Shown here: piece by piece, positions 33,905 to 42,225 of the stretch | Layout of the letters: every line of letters begins with the position of its first letter | Position numbering within the stretch: position 1 is the stretch's first letter | Assembly (NCBI GenBank): GCA_050180895.1 | Contig: JBFXDS010000017.1 | Coordinates: 13,627 to 77,626 of the forward strand | DNA: 64,000 bases | From: JBGPEQ01 sp050180895 | GTDB lineage: Bacteria > Pseudomonadota > Alphaproteobacteria > Dongiales > Dongiaceae | Direction of reading: 5' to 3' | Program-made: the position numbers and the translations under genes | Notes under the pieces: generated by a model | Seen by the model: the letters and a program-made list of their open reading frames with translations, nothing else | Databases searched by the model: none | Told to the model about the DNA's origin: nothing

Positions 33905-35254
33905 ATGCAACAGCTTCGCCACCGCCCCAACGCCGATCTCGCCGCCGCCGCCGCGGAAGCCGAGGCGCGCTATGTCGCCGCCAACCCGAAGAGCGCGGCG
34001 CGCCACCGCAAGGCGGCCGCGTCCATGCCCGGCGGCAACACCCGTACGATCCTGCACTATTCGCCTTTCCCGCTCACCATCGCCGGCGGCGAGCGCTGCA
34101 ACCTCCGCGACCTCGACGGCCACGTCTATGCCGACTTCCTCGGCGAGTACACGGCCGGCCTCTACGGCCACTCCAACCCGGTGATCCAGGCCGCTATCCG
34201 CAAGGCGGTGGAGGACGGCATCGCCCTCGGCGGCCCCAATTCCTATGAGGCGGACCTTGCCGCCGAGTTGTGCAAGCGATTCCCGTCGGTGGAGCGCGTG
34301 CGTTTCTGCAACTCCGGCACCGAGGCCAACCTCTTCGCCATCTCCACCGCGCGGCTGTTCACCGGCCGCGCGGCGATCATGGTGTTCCACGGCGCCTATC
34401 ACGGCGGCGTCTTCTATTTCGGCCAGCACAAGGCCGGCATCAATGCGCCCTTCCCCTGGATCTACGCGACCTACAACGACGTCGAGGGCACGCGCGCGCT
34501 GATCGAGAGGCACGCCGCGGAGTTGGCCGCGGTGCTGATCGAGCCGATGCAAGGCAGTGGCGGTGGCATCGCCGCCACCCCCGAGTTTCTCGATGCGCTG
34601 CGCGACGCCTGCACGCGGCACGGCATCGTCCTGATCTTCGACGAGGTGATGACCTCGCGCCTGTCGCCCGGCGGCCTGCAGAAGCTGCGGGGCGTGACGC
34701 CGGACATGACTAGCTTCGGCAAGTATCTCGGCGGCGGCGCCAGCTTCGGCGCCTTCGGCGGCCGCGCCGATATCATGGCGCGCTATGATCCCAACCGCGC
34801 CGACGCGGTCTCCCATGCCGGCACCTTCAACAACAACGTCATTTCCATGGCGGCCGGCCTCGCCGGGCTGCGCGACCTCTACACGCCGGCGGCGGCCGAT
34901 CGCCTCAACGGCGCCGGCGACCGGCTGCGCGAGCGGCTGAACGCGCTCGCCGCCGCGCAGGGCGTGCCGCTGCAAGCGCTCGGCGTCGGCTCGATCATGG
35001 CTTTGCATTTTCACCGCGGCCCCGTGAGCAAGCCGCAGGACCTGTGGCCTGCGGATGCAGCCGCCGCGGCGGCCATCGCCGACCTGCAGAAGCTGTTGCA
35101 TCTCGATCTCCTCGACCAGGGCCAGTACATGGCGCGGCGCGGCTTCATCAGCCTGTCGCTGCCCATGACCGAGGCGGAGCTGGGCGGCTTCGCCGCGGCG
35201 GTGGAGGAGTTCCTTGCGGTGCGCGGGCCGGTGGTGCGGGCGGCGATCGGTTGA
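33905..35254 (+). CDS. Class III PLP-dependent aminotransferase (GSA-aminomutase-like)
   Basis: A 449-residue cytoplasmic enzyme of the aspartate aminotransferase family, fold type I, subgroup III. Marks include SMPGGNTRTILHYSPFP, the phosphate loop NSGTEANLFAISTARLFTGR, VFHGAYHGG, EPMQGSGG, the PLP-ring Asp in IFDEVMTSR and the Schiff-base Lys in TSFGKYLGGGASFGAFGG. This pattern is shared with glutamate-1-semialdehyde 2,1-aminomutase, but the N-terminal extension and length are those of the uncharacterised aminotransferase group. It stands alone in its strand; the substrate is unknown. Confidence 0.88.
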   Translation: MQQLRHRPNADLAAAAAEAEARYVAANPKSAARHRKAAASMPGGNTRTILHYSPFPLTIAGGERCNLRDLDGHVYADFLGEYTAGLYGHSNPVIQAAIRKAVEDGIALGGPNSYEADLAAELCKRFPSVERVRFCNSGTEANLFAISTARLFTGRAAIMVFHGAYHGGVFYFGQHKAGINAPFPWIYATYNDVEGTRALIERHAAELAAVLIEPMQGSGGGIAATPEFLDALRDACTRHGIVLIFDEVMTSRLSPGGLQKLRGVTPDMTSFGKYLGGGASFGAFGGRADIMARYDPNRADAVSHAGTFNNNVISMAAGLAGLRDLYTPAAADRLNGAGDRLRERLNALAAAQGVPLQALGVGSIMALHFHRGPVSKPQDLWPADAAAAAAIADLQKLLHLDLLDQGQYMARRGFISLSLPMTEAELGGFAAAVEEFLAVRGPVVRAAIG

Positions 35255-35276
35255 GGGCGAGGCAATCGGCAACCGC

Positions 35277-36596
35277 TCAGTGCGCCGGCGCGATCGACTC
35301 GATCATGCGGGACAAAGGATCGGCCGCGGCGTCCGGCTCGCTGCCCATGCTCACCGCGACGGCGAGGCCAAGGGCGGAGGTGGCCAGGGTGTGATCGGCG
35401 CCGCCGCCGGCGCGCAGGTCCATCACCAGGGTCGGGCAGCAGAACAGCGCGCAGCGGACGATCCGCCGCCAGTCGGCCGGCAGCCAGCCGCGCGCCGCGA
35501 GCGCGGCCAGCAGCGGCCGCCAGACCAGTTCGGCCTTGCTCTCCAGGAACGCCGCCCGCAGCGGCGAGAGTCGCCAGTCAGTCTCCACCTCCAGGATATC
35601 CCCGGCGGCGACCGCCCGCACCTGGAAGCGGGCATCGGCGAGGGGCGCGTCGTAGAGCCAGAGCGGATGGGCGAAGATGTTGTGGAAGGTCGCCTTGGTC
35701 TCCGCCAGCAGCGCCGGGACATGGCTGCCGGCGAAGGCCGGATCGAAGAAGACGAGCCCCGGCGCTCCCCCGCTCCGCTCCGCCCAGACATTGGCGTTGT
35801 GCGCGTCGCCATGGGCGACGACCGCGCCGTGACCCGCCAGGCGATCCGGCCGCAGCCGCGTGCGGCTCTCCTCGAACAGCTCCCGCAGCGTGCGGCGATA
35901 GGCGACGCCGTTGAGGCGCCAGCGCCGGTCGGCGAGGTCACGCCAATCCAGGGTGGCGCCGGGGAAGCGGAACGTCCGGTCGAGATAGAAGCGGCGCGCG
36001 CGGCCGCCGAGCGCGTCGTCGCGCCCGGCATCGACGAGGCGCGCATGGAACAGGCGGTGGATGGATTCGGCGGCCACCGCGGCCGCCGTCGTCGCGTGCA
36101 GGGTCGCCAGGTAGCGCTCGCCGATCAGACGGTCGAGCGCCGTCTGGACCGCGACCAGCGGCGCCGGATCTGCGCCGGCCTCGCCTAGCTCGACGGCGCG
36201 GCAGAGGTCGGCCAGGCGCGGGTCGCCGCGGCGGCGATAGAGCAGGATCTGCCGCCCCACTTCGCCCGAGACATGCAAGGGCATGTCGACGGGAAAGCCG
36301 GCCTCGCGCAACACCTCGGCGCGATAATACTCGCCGACCGTGTCCGTCTCGCCCTCCTCCTGGTGGAACTTGAAGAAGAAGTCGCGGCCGTCCTGCGTCG
36401 CGACGAAGCCGTTGAGCGAGTTGAGGCTGTAGCGGTCGCGGTTGATCTCGACCGCGGCCACCGGCAGGCCGAAGGCGGCGGCGATCAGCCGGGCGACGAC
36501 GGCCTCCGCCGCGCGCCAGTCTCCGGCCCGCGCCAGGCGGCGCGCCTCGGCGGTGGGATTGTCGTCGCTGCGGCTCTCGGTCATTGTGGCGGACAT
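35277..36596 (-). CDS. APH-fold phosphotransferase
   Basis: A 439-residue protein with an aminoglycoside-phosphotransferase-like kinase fold. The nucleotide-binding part has FFFKFHQEEGETDTVGEYYR with the Lys, and the catalytic loop is VVAHGDAHNANVWAE followed by GLVFFDPAFAGSHVPALLAE with the metal Asp. The C-terminal third extends beyond classic APH proteins. Relatives are small-molecule kinases; the context (convergent aminotransferase, 22 bases away) does not reveal the substrate. Confidence 0.8.
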   Translation of the reverse strand: MSATMTESRSDDNPTAEARRLARAGDWRAAEAVVARLIAAAFGLPVAAVEINRDRYSLNSLNGFVATQDGRDFFFKFHQEEGETDTVGEYYRAEVLREAGFPVDMPLHVSGEVGRQILLYRRRGDPRLADLCRAVELGEAGADPAPLVAVQTALDRLIGERYLATLHATTAAAVAAESIHRLFHARLVDAGRDDALGGRARRFYLDRTFRFPGATLDWRDLADRRWRLNGVAYRRTLRELFEESRTRLRPDRLAGHGAVVAHGDAHNANVWAERSGGAPGLVFFDPAFAGSHVPALLAETKATFHNIFAHPLWLYDAPLADARFQVRAVAAGDILEVETDWRLSPLRAAFLESKAELVWRPLLAALAARGWLPADWRRIVRCALFCCPTLVMDLRAGGGADHTLATSALGLAVAVSMGSEPDAAADPLSRMIESIAPAH

Positions 36597-36664
36597 GGCT
36601 GATGGCAGCGGCTTCTATACAAGGCATACGCGCCGATCGAAACATCTCGATTGCACGACCATCC

Positions 36665-36748
36665 TGCGTCCTTCGACAAGCCCAGGACGAGGAAGAAATC
36701 TTGGTGGCACAAGGAATGCTCCTCATCCTGAGCCTGTCGAAGGACGCA
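36665..36748. repeat. REPIN-like paired inverted repeat, family A, copy 2
   Basis: The arms start TGCGTCCTTCGACAAGCCCA and end TGTCGAAGGACGCA, enclosing TCTTGGTGGCACAAGGAA. It lies between the divergent APH-fold gene and the SDR gene, about 40 bases before the latter. Confidence 0.88.
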
Positions 36749-36785
36749 ACGCCGTCGACCCGAGTCTCCTGCTGACGAAGGCCGG

Positions 36786-37559
36786 ATGACGACCGACAAC
36801 CCCTCCTTCTCGCTCGCCGGACGCAAGGCGCTGGTGACCGGCGCCAGCCGCGGCATCGGCCAGGCCCTGGCGGTCGGGTTGGCGCGCGCCGGGGCGGACG
36901 TCGCAGTCGCCGCGCGCGGCAGCGAGTCGCTGGCGGCCACCCTGGAGGCTGTCCGCGCCGCCGGCCGCCGCGCGCACGGCCTCGCCCTCGACGTCCGCGA
37001 CGCGGCGGCGATGGGGCGCGGCGTCGCGGCGGCCGGCGACGCCCTGGGCGGGCTCGACATCCTCGTCAACAATGCCGGCGTCGAGGAGGTGCGCGACTCG
37101 CTCGCCGTCGACGAGGCGTTGTGGGACCGCATCCTCGACACCAACCTGAAGGGCGCCTTCTTCTGCGCCCAGGCCGCCGCGCGGCTGATGGCGGACGGCA
37201 GCGGCGGCGCCATCCTCAACGTCTGCTCGCTCACCTCCGAGGTGGGCGTGCCCACGGCCGTGCCCTACGGCTCCTCGAAGAGCGGGCTGCTGGGCATGAC
37301 GCGGGCGCTGGCGGCCGAATGGGCGGGCCGGGCGATCCGCGTCAACGCCATCGGCCCCGGCTATTTCCGCACCGATCTCACGGAGGTCTTCTACCGAGAT
37401 CCGGCCTGGCAGGATGCGATGCTGGCCAAGATCCCGCTGCGCCGCTTCGGCCGGCTGGAGGATCTCGTCGGCGCCGCCGTGTTCCTCTGCTCCGACGCCG
37501 CCGCCTACGTCACCGGCCAGTGCCTCTACATCGACGGCGGCTACATGGCCTCGATCTGA
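36786..37559 (+). CDS. Short-chain dehydrogenase/reductase (FabG-like)
   Basis: A 257-residue classical SDR. It has the cofactor loop VTGASRGIGQALAVG, NNAG (ILVNNAGVEE), the Ser of the active site in LNVCSLTSEVG, the YxxxK pair in VPYGSSKSGLLGM, and the C-terminal SDAAAYVTGQCLYIDGGYMA. The basic residue after the first glycines (AARGSES) indicates NADP+ preference. Reaction cannot be set more precisely than oxidoreduction of a carbonyl/hydroxyl pair; the C-terminal pattern is shared by sugar-acid and acetoacetyl reductases. Confidence 0.92.
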   Translation: MTTDNPSFSLAGRKALVTGASRGIGQALAVGLARAGADVAVAARGSESLAATLEAVRAAGRRAHGLALDVRDAAAMGRGVAAAGDALGGLDILVNNAGVEEVRDSLAVDEALWDRILDTNLKGAFFCAQAAARLMADGSGGAILNVCSLTSEVGVPTAVPYGSSKSGLLGMTRALAAEWAGRAIRVNAIGPGYFRTDLTEVFYRDPAWQDAMLAKIPLRRFGRLEDLVGAAVFLCSDAAAYVTGQCLYIDGGYMASI

Positions 37560-37604
37560 GTCGCTACCCGAATGTGACCCCAGCATATCGAGCAGGTTTA
37601 CAGG

Positions 37605-38036
37605 ATGTCACCGCGCCACACCGTCGTTCCGGAAACACATCTGCTGCTGTTTAGAGACGAGCGCACGCTGCTCTCGCTGCGCCAGAACACCGGCTATGAG
37701 GACGGGAGCTACAGTGTGGTCGCCGGCCACATCGAACGTGGCGAGAGCGCGCGACAGGCCATGGTGCGCGAAGCCAGGGAGGAATCCGGGGTGCTCATAC
37801 ATCCTGCCGACCTCTTCCTGTGTCACGTGATGCACCGCAGGGCTGCCGATGAACGCGTCTCGTTCTTTTTCTCGGCCGGGACGTGGACCGGAGAGCCGAT
37901 GAACATGGAGCCGCACAAGTGCGGTGATCTATCCTGGTTCAGGCTCGACCGGCTGCCGGACAATATGATCCCGTATGTGAAGGCGGCGATCCGGATGGCA
38001 CGCGAGCGCGAGATCTATTCCGAGTTCGGCTGGTGA
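37605..38036 (+). CDS. NUDIX hydrolase
   Basis: A 143-residue protein with a full Nudix box GHIERGESARQAMVREAREE followed by SGV, matching GX5EX7REUXEEXGU. The N-terminus ETHLLLFRDERTLLSLRQN and the end WFRLDRLPDNMIPYVKAAI are also typical of small nucleotide pyrophosphohydrolases. The closest usual naming is NUDIX domain-containing protein. It lies 45 bases after the SDR gene on the same strand, and a signal of coupling is absent. Confidence 0.92.
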   Translation: MSPRHTVVPETHLLLFRDERTLLSLRQNTGYEDGSYSVVAGHIERGESARQAMVREAREESGVLIHPADLFLCHVMHRRAADERVSFFFSAGTWTGEPMNMEPHKCGDLSWFRLDRLPDNMIPYVKAAIRMAREREIYSEFGW

Positions 38037-38106
38037 CTCGCGGCCGCTCGCTGGCGGCGGGGCGAACTCCTGCCGGCTCTGCATATCCGAGGGGGACAAA
38101 CTGACC

Positions 38107-39213
38107 ATGAAGATCATCGCCATCCGCGCCTATCAGGTCGACCTGCCGCTGAAGGAGGGACGCTACGCCTGGTCCAATGAGAACGCCGTCGAGCTGTTCG
38201 ACTCCACGGTCGTCGCGGTCGAGACCGACGCCGGGATCACCGGCCATGGCGAGTGCTGCCCGCTGGGGCCGGCTTATCTGCCGGCCTATGCGGCGGGCGT
38301 GCGCGCCGGCCTGGCCGAGCTGGCGCCGCAGCTCATCGGCCTCGACCCCACCCATCTCGGCCTGCTCAACCGGCGCATGGACGAGGCGATGCGCGGCCAT
38401 CCCTACGTCAAGTCGGCGGTCGACGTGGCCTGCTGGGACATCCTGGGACAGGCGGTGGGGCTGCCGGTCTATGTCCTGCTCGGCGGCGCGCAGCAGCCGG
38501 ACGTGCGGCTCTATCGCGCGATCTCGCAGGACACGCCGGCGAGGATGGCGGCGCGGGTCAAGGCCTACCGCGCCGAGGGCTACCGCAAGTTCCAGCTCAA
38601 GGTCGGCGGTGACGCCGACGTCGACATCGCCCGCATCCGCGCCTGCCGCAAGGCGCTGAAGCCCGGCGACGTGCTGATCGCCGACAGCAACACCGGCTGG
38701 ACCATGCACGAGGCGGCCCGGGTCGTCATGGCGGTGGACGACCTCGACGTCTACATCGAGCAGCCCTGCCGCACCTACGAGGAGTGCCTGGCCGTGCGCG
38801 AGCGCACGCCGCTGCCCTTCATCCTCGACGAGACCATCGACGGCATCGGCATCCTGCTGCGCGCCATCGCCGACCGCGCCATGGACGTCATCAATCTCAA
38901 GATCTCCAAGGTCGGCGGCCTCACCCGCGCCCGGGAGATGCGCGACCTCTGCGTCGCCGCCGGCGTGGCCATGACCATCGAGGATACCTGGGGCGGCGAC
39001 ATCGTCACCTCGGCCATCGCCCATCTCGCGCAGTCGACGCCGGCGGAGTTCCTGTTCTCCGCCACCGACTTCAACAGCTACGTCACCCGCAGCATCGCGA
39101 CGGGCGCGCCGCAGCGTCGCGGCGGCCGCATGACCGCACCCGACCGCCCCGGCCTCGGCATCGCGCCGCGCTCCGCCGTCCTCGGCAACCCCGTGCTGAC
39201 GGTCGGCCGATAG
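38107..39213 (+). CDS. Enolase-superfamily enzyme (mandelate racemase/muconate lactonizing type)
   Basis: A 368-residue (beta/alpha)7beta-barrel enzyme. The catalytic Lys pair is in KFQLKVGG (KxK), the three metal ligands are Asp in IADSNTGW, Glu in VYIEQPC and Asp in FILDETIDG, and the second-side Lys is in NLKISKVGGLT. The capping domain opens with MKIIAIRAYQVDLPL. The SKVGG and EQPC patterns and the C-terminal TWGGDIVTSAIAHL resemble the cis-3-hydroxyproline dehydratase/proline-type branch, but this assignment is tentative. The neighbours SDR and NUDIX do not fix a pathway. Confidence 0.85.
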   Translation: MKIIAIRAYQVDLPLKEGRYAWSNENAVELFDSTVVAVETDAGITGHGECCPLGPAYLPAYAAGVRAGLAELAPQLIGLDPTHLGLLNRRMDEAMRGHPYVKSAVDVACWDILGQAVGLPVYVLLGGAQQPDVRLYRAISQDTPARMAARVKAYRAEGYRKFQLKVGGDADVDIARIRACRKALKPGDVLIADSNTGWTMHEAARVVMAVDDLDVYIEQPCRTYEECLAVRERTPLPFILDETIDGIGILLRAIADRAMDVINLKISKVGGLTRAREMRDLCVAAGVAMTIEDTWGGDIVTSAIAHLAQSTPAEFLFSATDFNSYVTRSIATGAPQRRGGRMTAPDRPGLGIAPRSAVLGNPVLTVGR

Positions 39214-39274
39214 GACGAGCCGCCGGCGGCTGCGCCCAGGTAGAGCCACGTGACAGGAGACGCCGGAGCATCCC

Positions 39275-39952
39275 ATGCCTGCCGAGCCTCACTTCACCTC
39301 CCGCCTCTTCAAGTTCCTGCGCGACCTCGAACGCAACAACGAGCGGGCCTGGTTCCAGGACAACAAAGCCCGCTACGTCGCGGACGTGCAGCAGCCGATG
39401 CTGCGCTTCATCGCCGATTTCGCCACGCCGCTGCGCAAGCTGGCCCCCGCCTTCGACGCCGACCCGCGTCCCTCCGGCGGCTCCATGTTCCGCATCTACC
39501 GCGACACCCGCTTCTCGAGGGACAAGTCGCCGTACAAGACTCATGTGGCCGCCCACTTCCGCCACAAGCAGACCAGCACCGACGTGCACGCGCCCGGCTT
39601 TTATTTCCACCTCGATCCCGGCGAGTGCTTCATCGGCGGCGGCCTCTGGCTGCCGGAGCCGCCGCTGCTCAAGAAGGTGCGCGACGCGATCGCCTATGAT
39701 GCCGACGGCTGGCGCAAGGTCCGCCGCGCCGTCAAGACGATCGAGGGCGACGGCCTGACGCGGCCGCCGCAGGGCTACGATCCTGCCCATCCCTTCGTCG
39801 ACGACCTCAAGCGCAAGAGTTTCTTCGCCTCGGTCGCCTTCGCTGACGCCGAGGTGACGAGCGCCGATTTCATCGACCGCTGTGCCGACGCCTGCCGCTC
39901 GGTCCGCCCGCTGATGAGGTTCCTCACCGAAGCCGTCGACCTCGATTGGTAG
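39275..39952 (+). CDS. DUF2461 (TIGR02453) family protein
   Basis: A 225-residue protein of a widespread uncharacterised family. Diagnostic segments are TSRLFKFLRDLERNNERAWF with QDNKARY, MFRIYRDTRFSRDKSPYKTH (the family core), GFYFHLDPGECFIGGGLW and the C-terminal MRFLTEAVDLDW. No signal peptide or membrane helix is present. No function is known for the family. It lies 61 bases after the enolase-superfamily gene and before the flavoprotein pair. Confidence 0.9.
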   Translation: MPAEPHFTSRLFKFLRDLERNNERAWFQDNKARYVADVQQPMLRFIADFATPLRKLAPAFDADPRPSGGSMFRIYRDTRFSRDKSPYKTHVAAHFRHKQTSTDVHAPGFYFHLDPGECFIGGGLWLPEPPLLKKVRDAIAYDADGWRKVRRAVKTIEGDGLTRPPQGYDPAHPFVDDLKRKSFFASVAFADAEVTSADFIDRCADACRSVRPLMRFLTEAVDLDW

Positions 39953-40025
39953 GAAATTGGTTGGATGGGCGCTTTGACCGCCTCCCGTGCGGGGTCCTAA
40001 TCTCGCGGCGGGGCTGGAGGGGCGC

Positions 40026-42125
40026 ATGCCGCGCGATCCGCGTTACGACATCCTGTTCGAGTCGGTGAAGATCGGGCCGAAGACGGCGAAGAACCGATTC
40101 TACCAGGTGCCGCACTGCTCCGGCATGGGCTGGGCCTGGCCGCAGACCCTGGCCGCCATGCGCGGCATGAAGGCCGCCGGCGGCTGGGCCGTGGTCAACA
40201 CCGAATACTGCTCGATCCATCCCTCTTCCGAGGATGCGCCCTACCCCTATTGCCGGCTGTGGAGCGACGACGACGTGCGCGACCAGCGGCTGATGACCGA
40301 GGCCGTACATGAGCACGGCGCGCTCGCGGGCGTCGAGCTGTGGCATGGCGGCTATCACACGCACAATCGCTACAGCCGCGAGGGCTTGATCGCGCCCGGC
40401 CATCAGCCCGGCTACTCCTACGATCCCGTGCAGGCGCGGCCGATGGACAAGGACGACATCCGCAACCTCCGCCGGTGGCAGGCGGAGGCGGCGAAGCGGG
40501 CGGTGTGCGCCGGCTTCGACATCGTCTATGTCTATGCCGGTCACGGCTACCTGCCGGTGCAGTTCCTGTCGCGCCGCTTCAACCAGCGCGGCGACGAGTA
40601 CGGCGGCAGCCTGGAGAACCGTGCCCGCCTGCTGAAGGAGATGATCCTCGACACGCGCGAGGCCATTGGTCCTGACACCGCGCTCGCCGTGCGGCTGATG
40701 GTCGACGAGTTCCATGGACCCGACGGCATCACCAGCGAGCGCGAGGGTCGCGAGGTCCTCGCCCTGCTCGGCGAGCTGCCCGACTTGTGGGACGTGCAGC
40801 TCGGCCACTACGTCGTCGATTCGCGCTCCTCCCGCTTCGTCAAGGAAGGCGCGCAGGAGCCTTATGTCGCCTTCGTCAAGCAGGTCACGAGCAAGCCGGT
40901 CGTCGGCGTCGGCCGCTTCACCTCGCCCGACGCCATGGTGTCGCAGATCAGGCGGGGCATCCTCGATTTCATCGGCGCCGCGCGACCCTCCATCGCCGAT
41001 CCGTTCCTGCCGGCGAAGATCGAGGAGGGCCGCCTCGACGACATTCGCGAATGCATCGGCTGCAACATCTGCGTCGCCTCCAACGGCAACGGCGTGCCCT
41101 TGCGCTGCACCCAGAACCCGACCATGGGCGAGGAATGGCGGCGCGGCTGGCATCCGGAGGTCATCGCGCCAAAGGACTCGGAGGACTCCGTGCTCATCGT
41201 CGGCGCCGGCCCCGCCGGCCTCGAATGCGCCCGGGCTCTCGGCCAGCGCGGCTATGCGGTGCATCTCGCCGAGGCGACGACGGAGCTCGGCGGCCGCGTC
41301 GTCCAGGAGGCAAAGCTGCCCGGCCTCGGCGAATGGATCCGCGTGCGCGACTACCGCATCGGCCAGATCCAGCGTCTCGCCAACGTCAACGTCTATCGCG
41401 ACAGCCGTCTGACCGCGGCGGACGTGCGCGAGTTCGGCGCCGCCCACGTCGTCATCGCCACCGGCGCCGCCTGGCGCCGGGACGGCGTCGGCCGCACCCA
41501 TCCGCGCGCGATTCCCGGCAGCGACCGCGCCGATGTCTTCACGCCGGAGGACGTGTTCGCCGGCGCGGCGATCGCCGGCCCCGTGGTCGTCTTCGACGAC
41601 GACCACTACTACATGGGCGGCGTCATTGCCGAAGAGCTGCGCCGCCGCGGATTGGAGGTCACCCTCCTGACTCCCGCCGGGACGGTGTCCACCTGGACCG
41701 AGGCCAGCCTCGAGCAGCCCTACATCCAGGCGCAGCTGATCGAGGCCGGGATCGCGGTCGTCGTCGGCCACAGCGTCGCCGCCGTCGGCGACGGCGAGAT
41801 CGAGATCACCTGCGCCTACACGGACCACCGGCGCCGCCTGCCCGCGCGATCGGCCGTCATGGTCACCTCGCGCCTGCCGAACACGGAGGTCTACGACGCG
41901 CTGGTCGCCGACCGGGCCGCGCTCGCGGCCGCCGGCATCCGCTCGGTCACGCGCATCGGCGACTGCCTCAATCCCGGCATCATCGCCGCCGCCGTCCACA
42001 GCGGCCACCGCTACGCCCGCGAACTGGACGCGCCGCCGGCCGGCGACCTGCCGTTCCGCGTCGAGCATATCCGGCACGAGGAGTCTGGCAGGCCGATCGT
42101 GCGTCCTTCGACAAGCTCAGGATGA
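40026..42125 (+). CDS. Trimethylamine-dehydrogenase-like flavoprotein, copy 1
   Basis: A 699-residue OYE-type iron-sulfur flavoprotein. The N-terminal TIM barrel starts DPRYDILFESVKIGPKT with NRFYQVPHC; NTEYCSIHP holds the Tyr equal to Tyr60 of trimethylamine dehydrogenase (TMADH). The triad of TMADH (Tyr169, His172, Asp267) is kept in VYVYAGHGYLP and VDSRSSRF. A CX2CX2CX11C cluster (CIGCNIC) binds 4Fe-4S, and CTQNPTMGEEWRRGWHPE is family-specific. The C-terminal NAD/ADP-binding part has VLIVGAGPAGLECARAL. Two aromatic cage positions of TMADH (Trp264, Trp355) are here Tyr and a non-aromatic residue. The last residues (VRPSTSSG) and the stop come from a repeat. Confidence 0.85.
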   Translation: MPRDPRYDILFESVKIGPKTAKNRFYQVPHCSGMGWAWPQTLAAMRGMKAAGGWAVVNTEYCSIHPSSEDAPYPYCRLWSDDDVRDQRLMTEAVHEHGALAGVELWHGGYHTHNRYSREGLIAPGHQPGYSYDPVQARPMDKDDIRNLRRWQAEAAKRAVCAGFDIVYVYAGHGYLPVQFLSRRFNQRGDEYGGSLENRARLLKEMILDTREAIGPDTALAVRLMVDEFHGPDGITSEREGREVLALLGELPDLWDVQLGHYVVDSRSSRFVKEGAQEPYVAFVKQVTSKPVVGVGRFTSPDAMVSQIRRGILDFIGAARPSIADPFLPAKIEEGRLDDIRECIGCNICVASNGNGVPLRCTQNPTMGEEWRRGWHPEVIAPKDSEDSVLIVGAGPAGLECARALGQRGYAVHLAEATTELGGRVVQEAKLPGLGEWIRVRDYRIGQIQRLANVNVYRDSRLTAADVREFGAAHVVIATGAAWRRDGVGRTHPRAIPGSDRADVFTPEDVFAGAAIAGPVVVFDDDHYYMGGVIAEELRRRGLEVTLLTPAGTVSTWTEASLEQPYIQAQLIEAGIAVVVGHSVAAVGDGEIEITCAYTDHRRRLPARSAVMVTSRLPNTEVYDALVADRAALAAAGIRSVTRIGDCLNPGIIAAAVHSGHRYARELDAPPAGDLPFRVEHIRHEESGRPIVRPSTSSG

Positions 42126-42182
42126 GGGCCGATTTTCATGGCAGAAAGAAAACCCCTCATCCTGAGCTTGTCGAAGGACGCA
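42100..42182. repeat. REPIN-like paired inverted repeat, family A, copy 3
   Basis: The arms TGCGTCCTTCGACAAGCTCA and its complement span 83 bases. The left arm overlaps the end of the first TMADH-like gene and supplies its last eight codons and TGA. Confidence 0.9.
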
Positions 42183-42225
42183 CGGCGTCGGTCCGAGTCT
42201 CCCAGCGATTGCCGGTGAGGCTGCG

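Noticed and set aside
39924..42077. 717-codon minus-strand frame opposite the first TMADH-like gene
   Set aside because: Shadow frame without domains; the plus-strand product has cofactor and catalytic motifs throughout.
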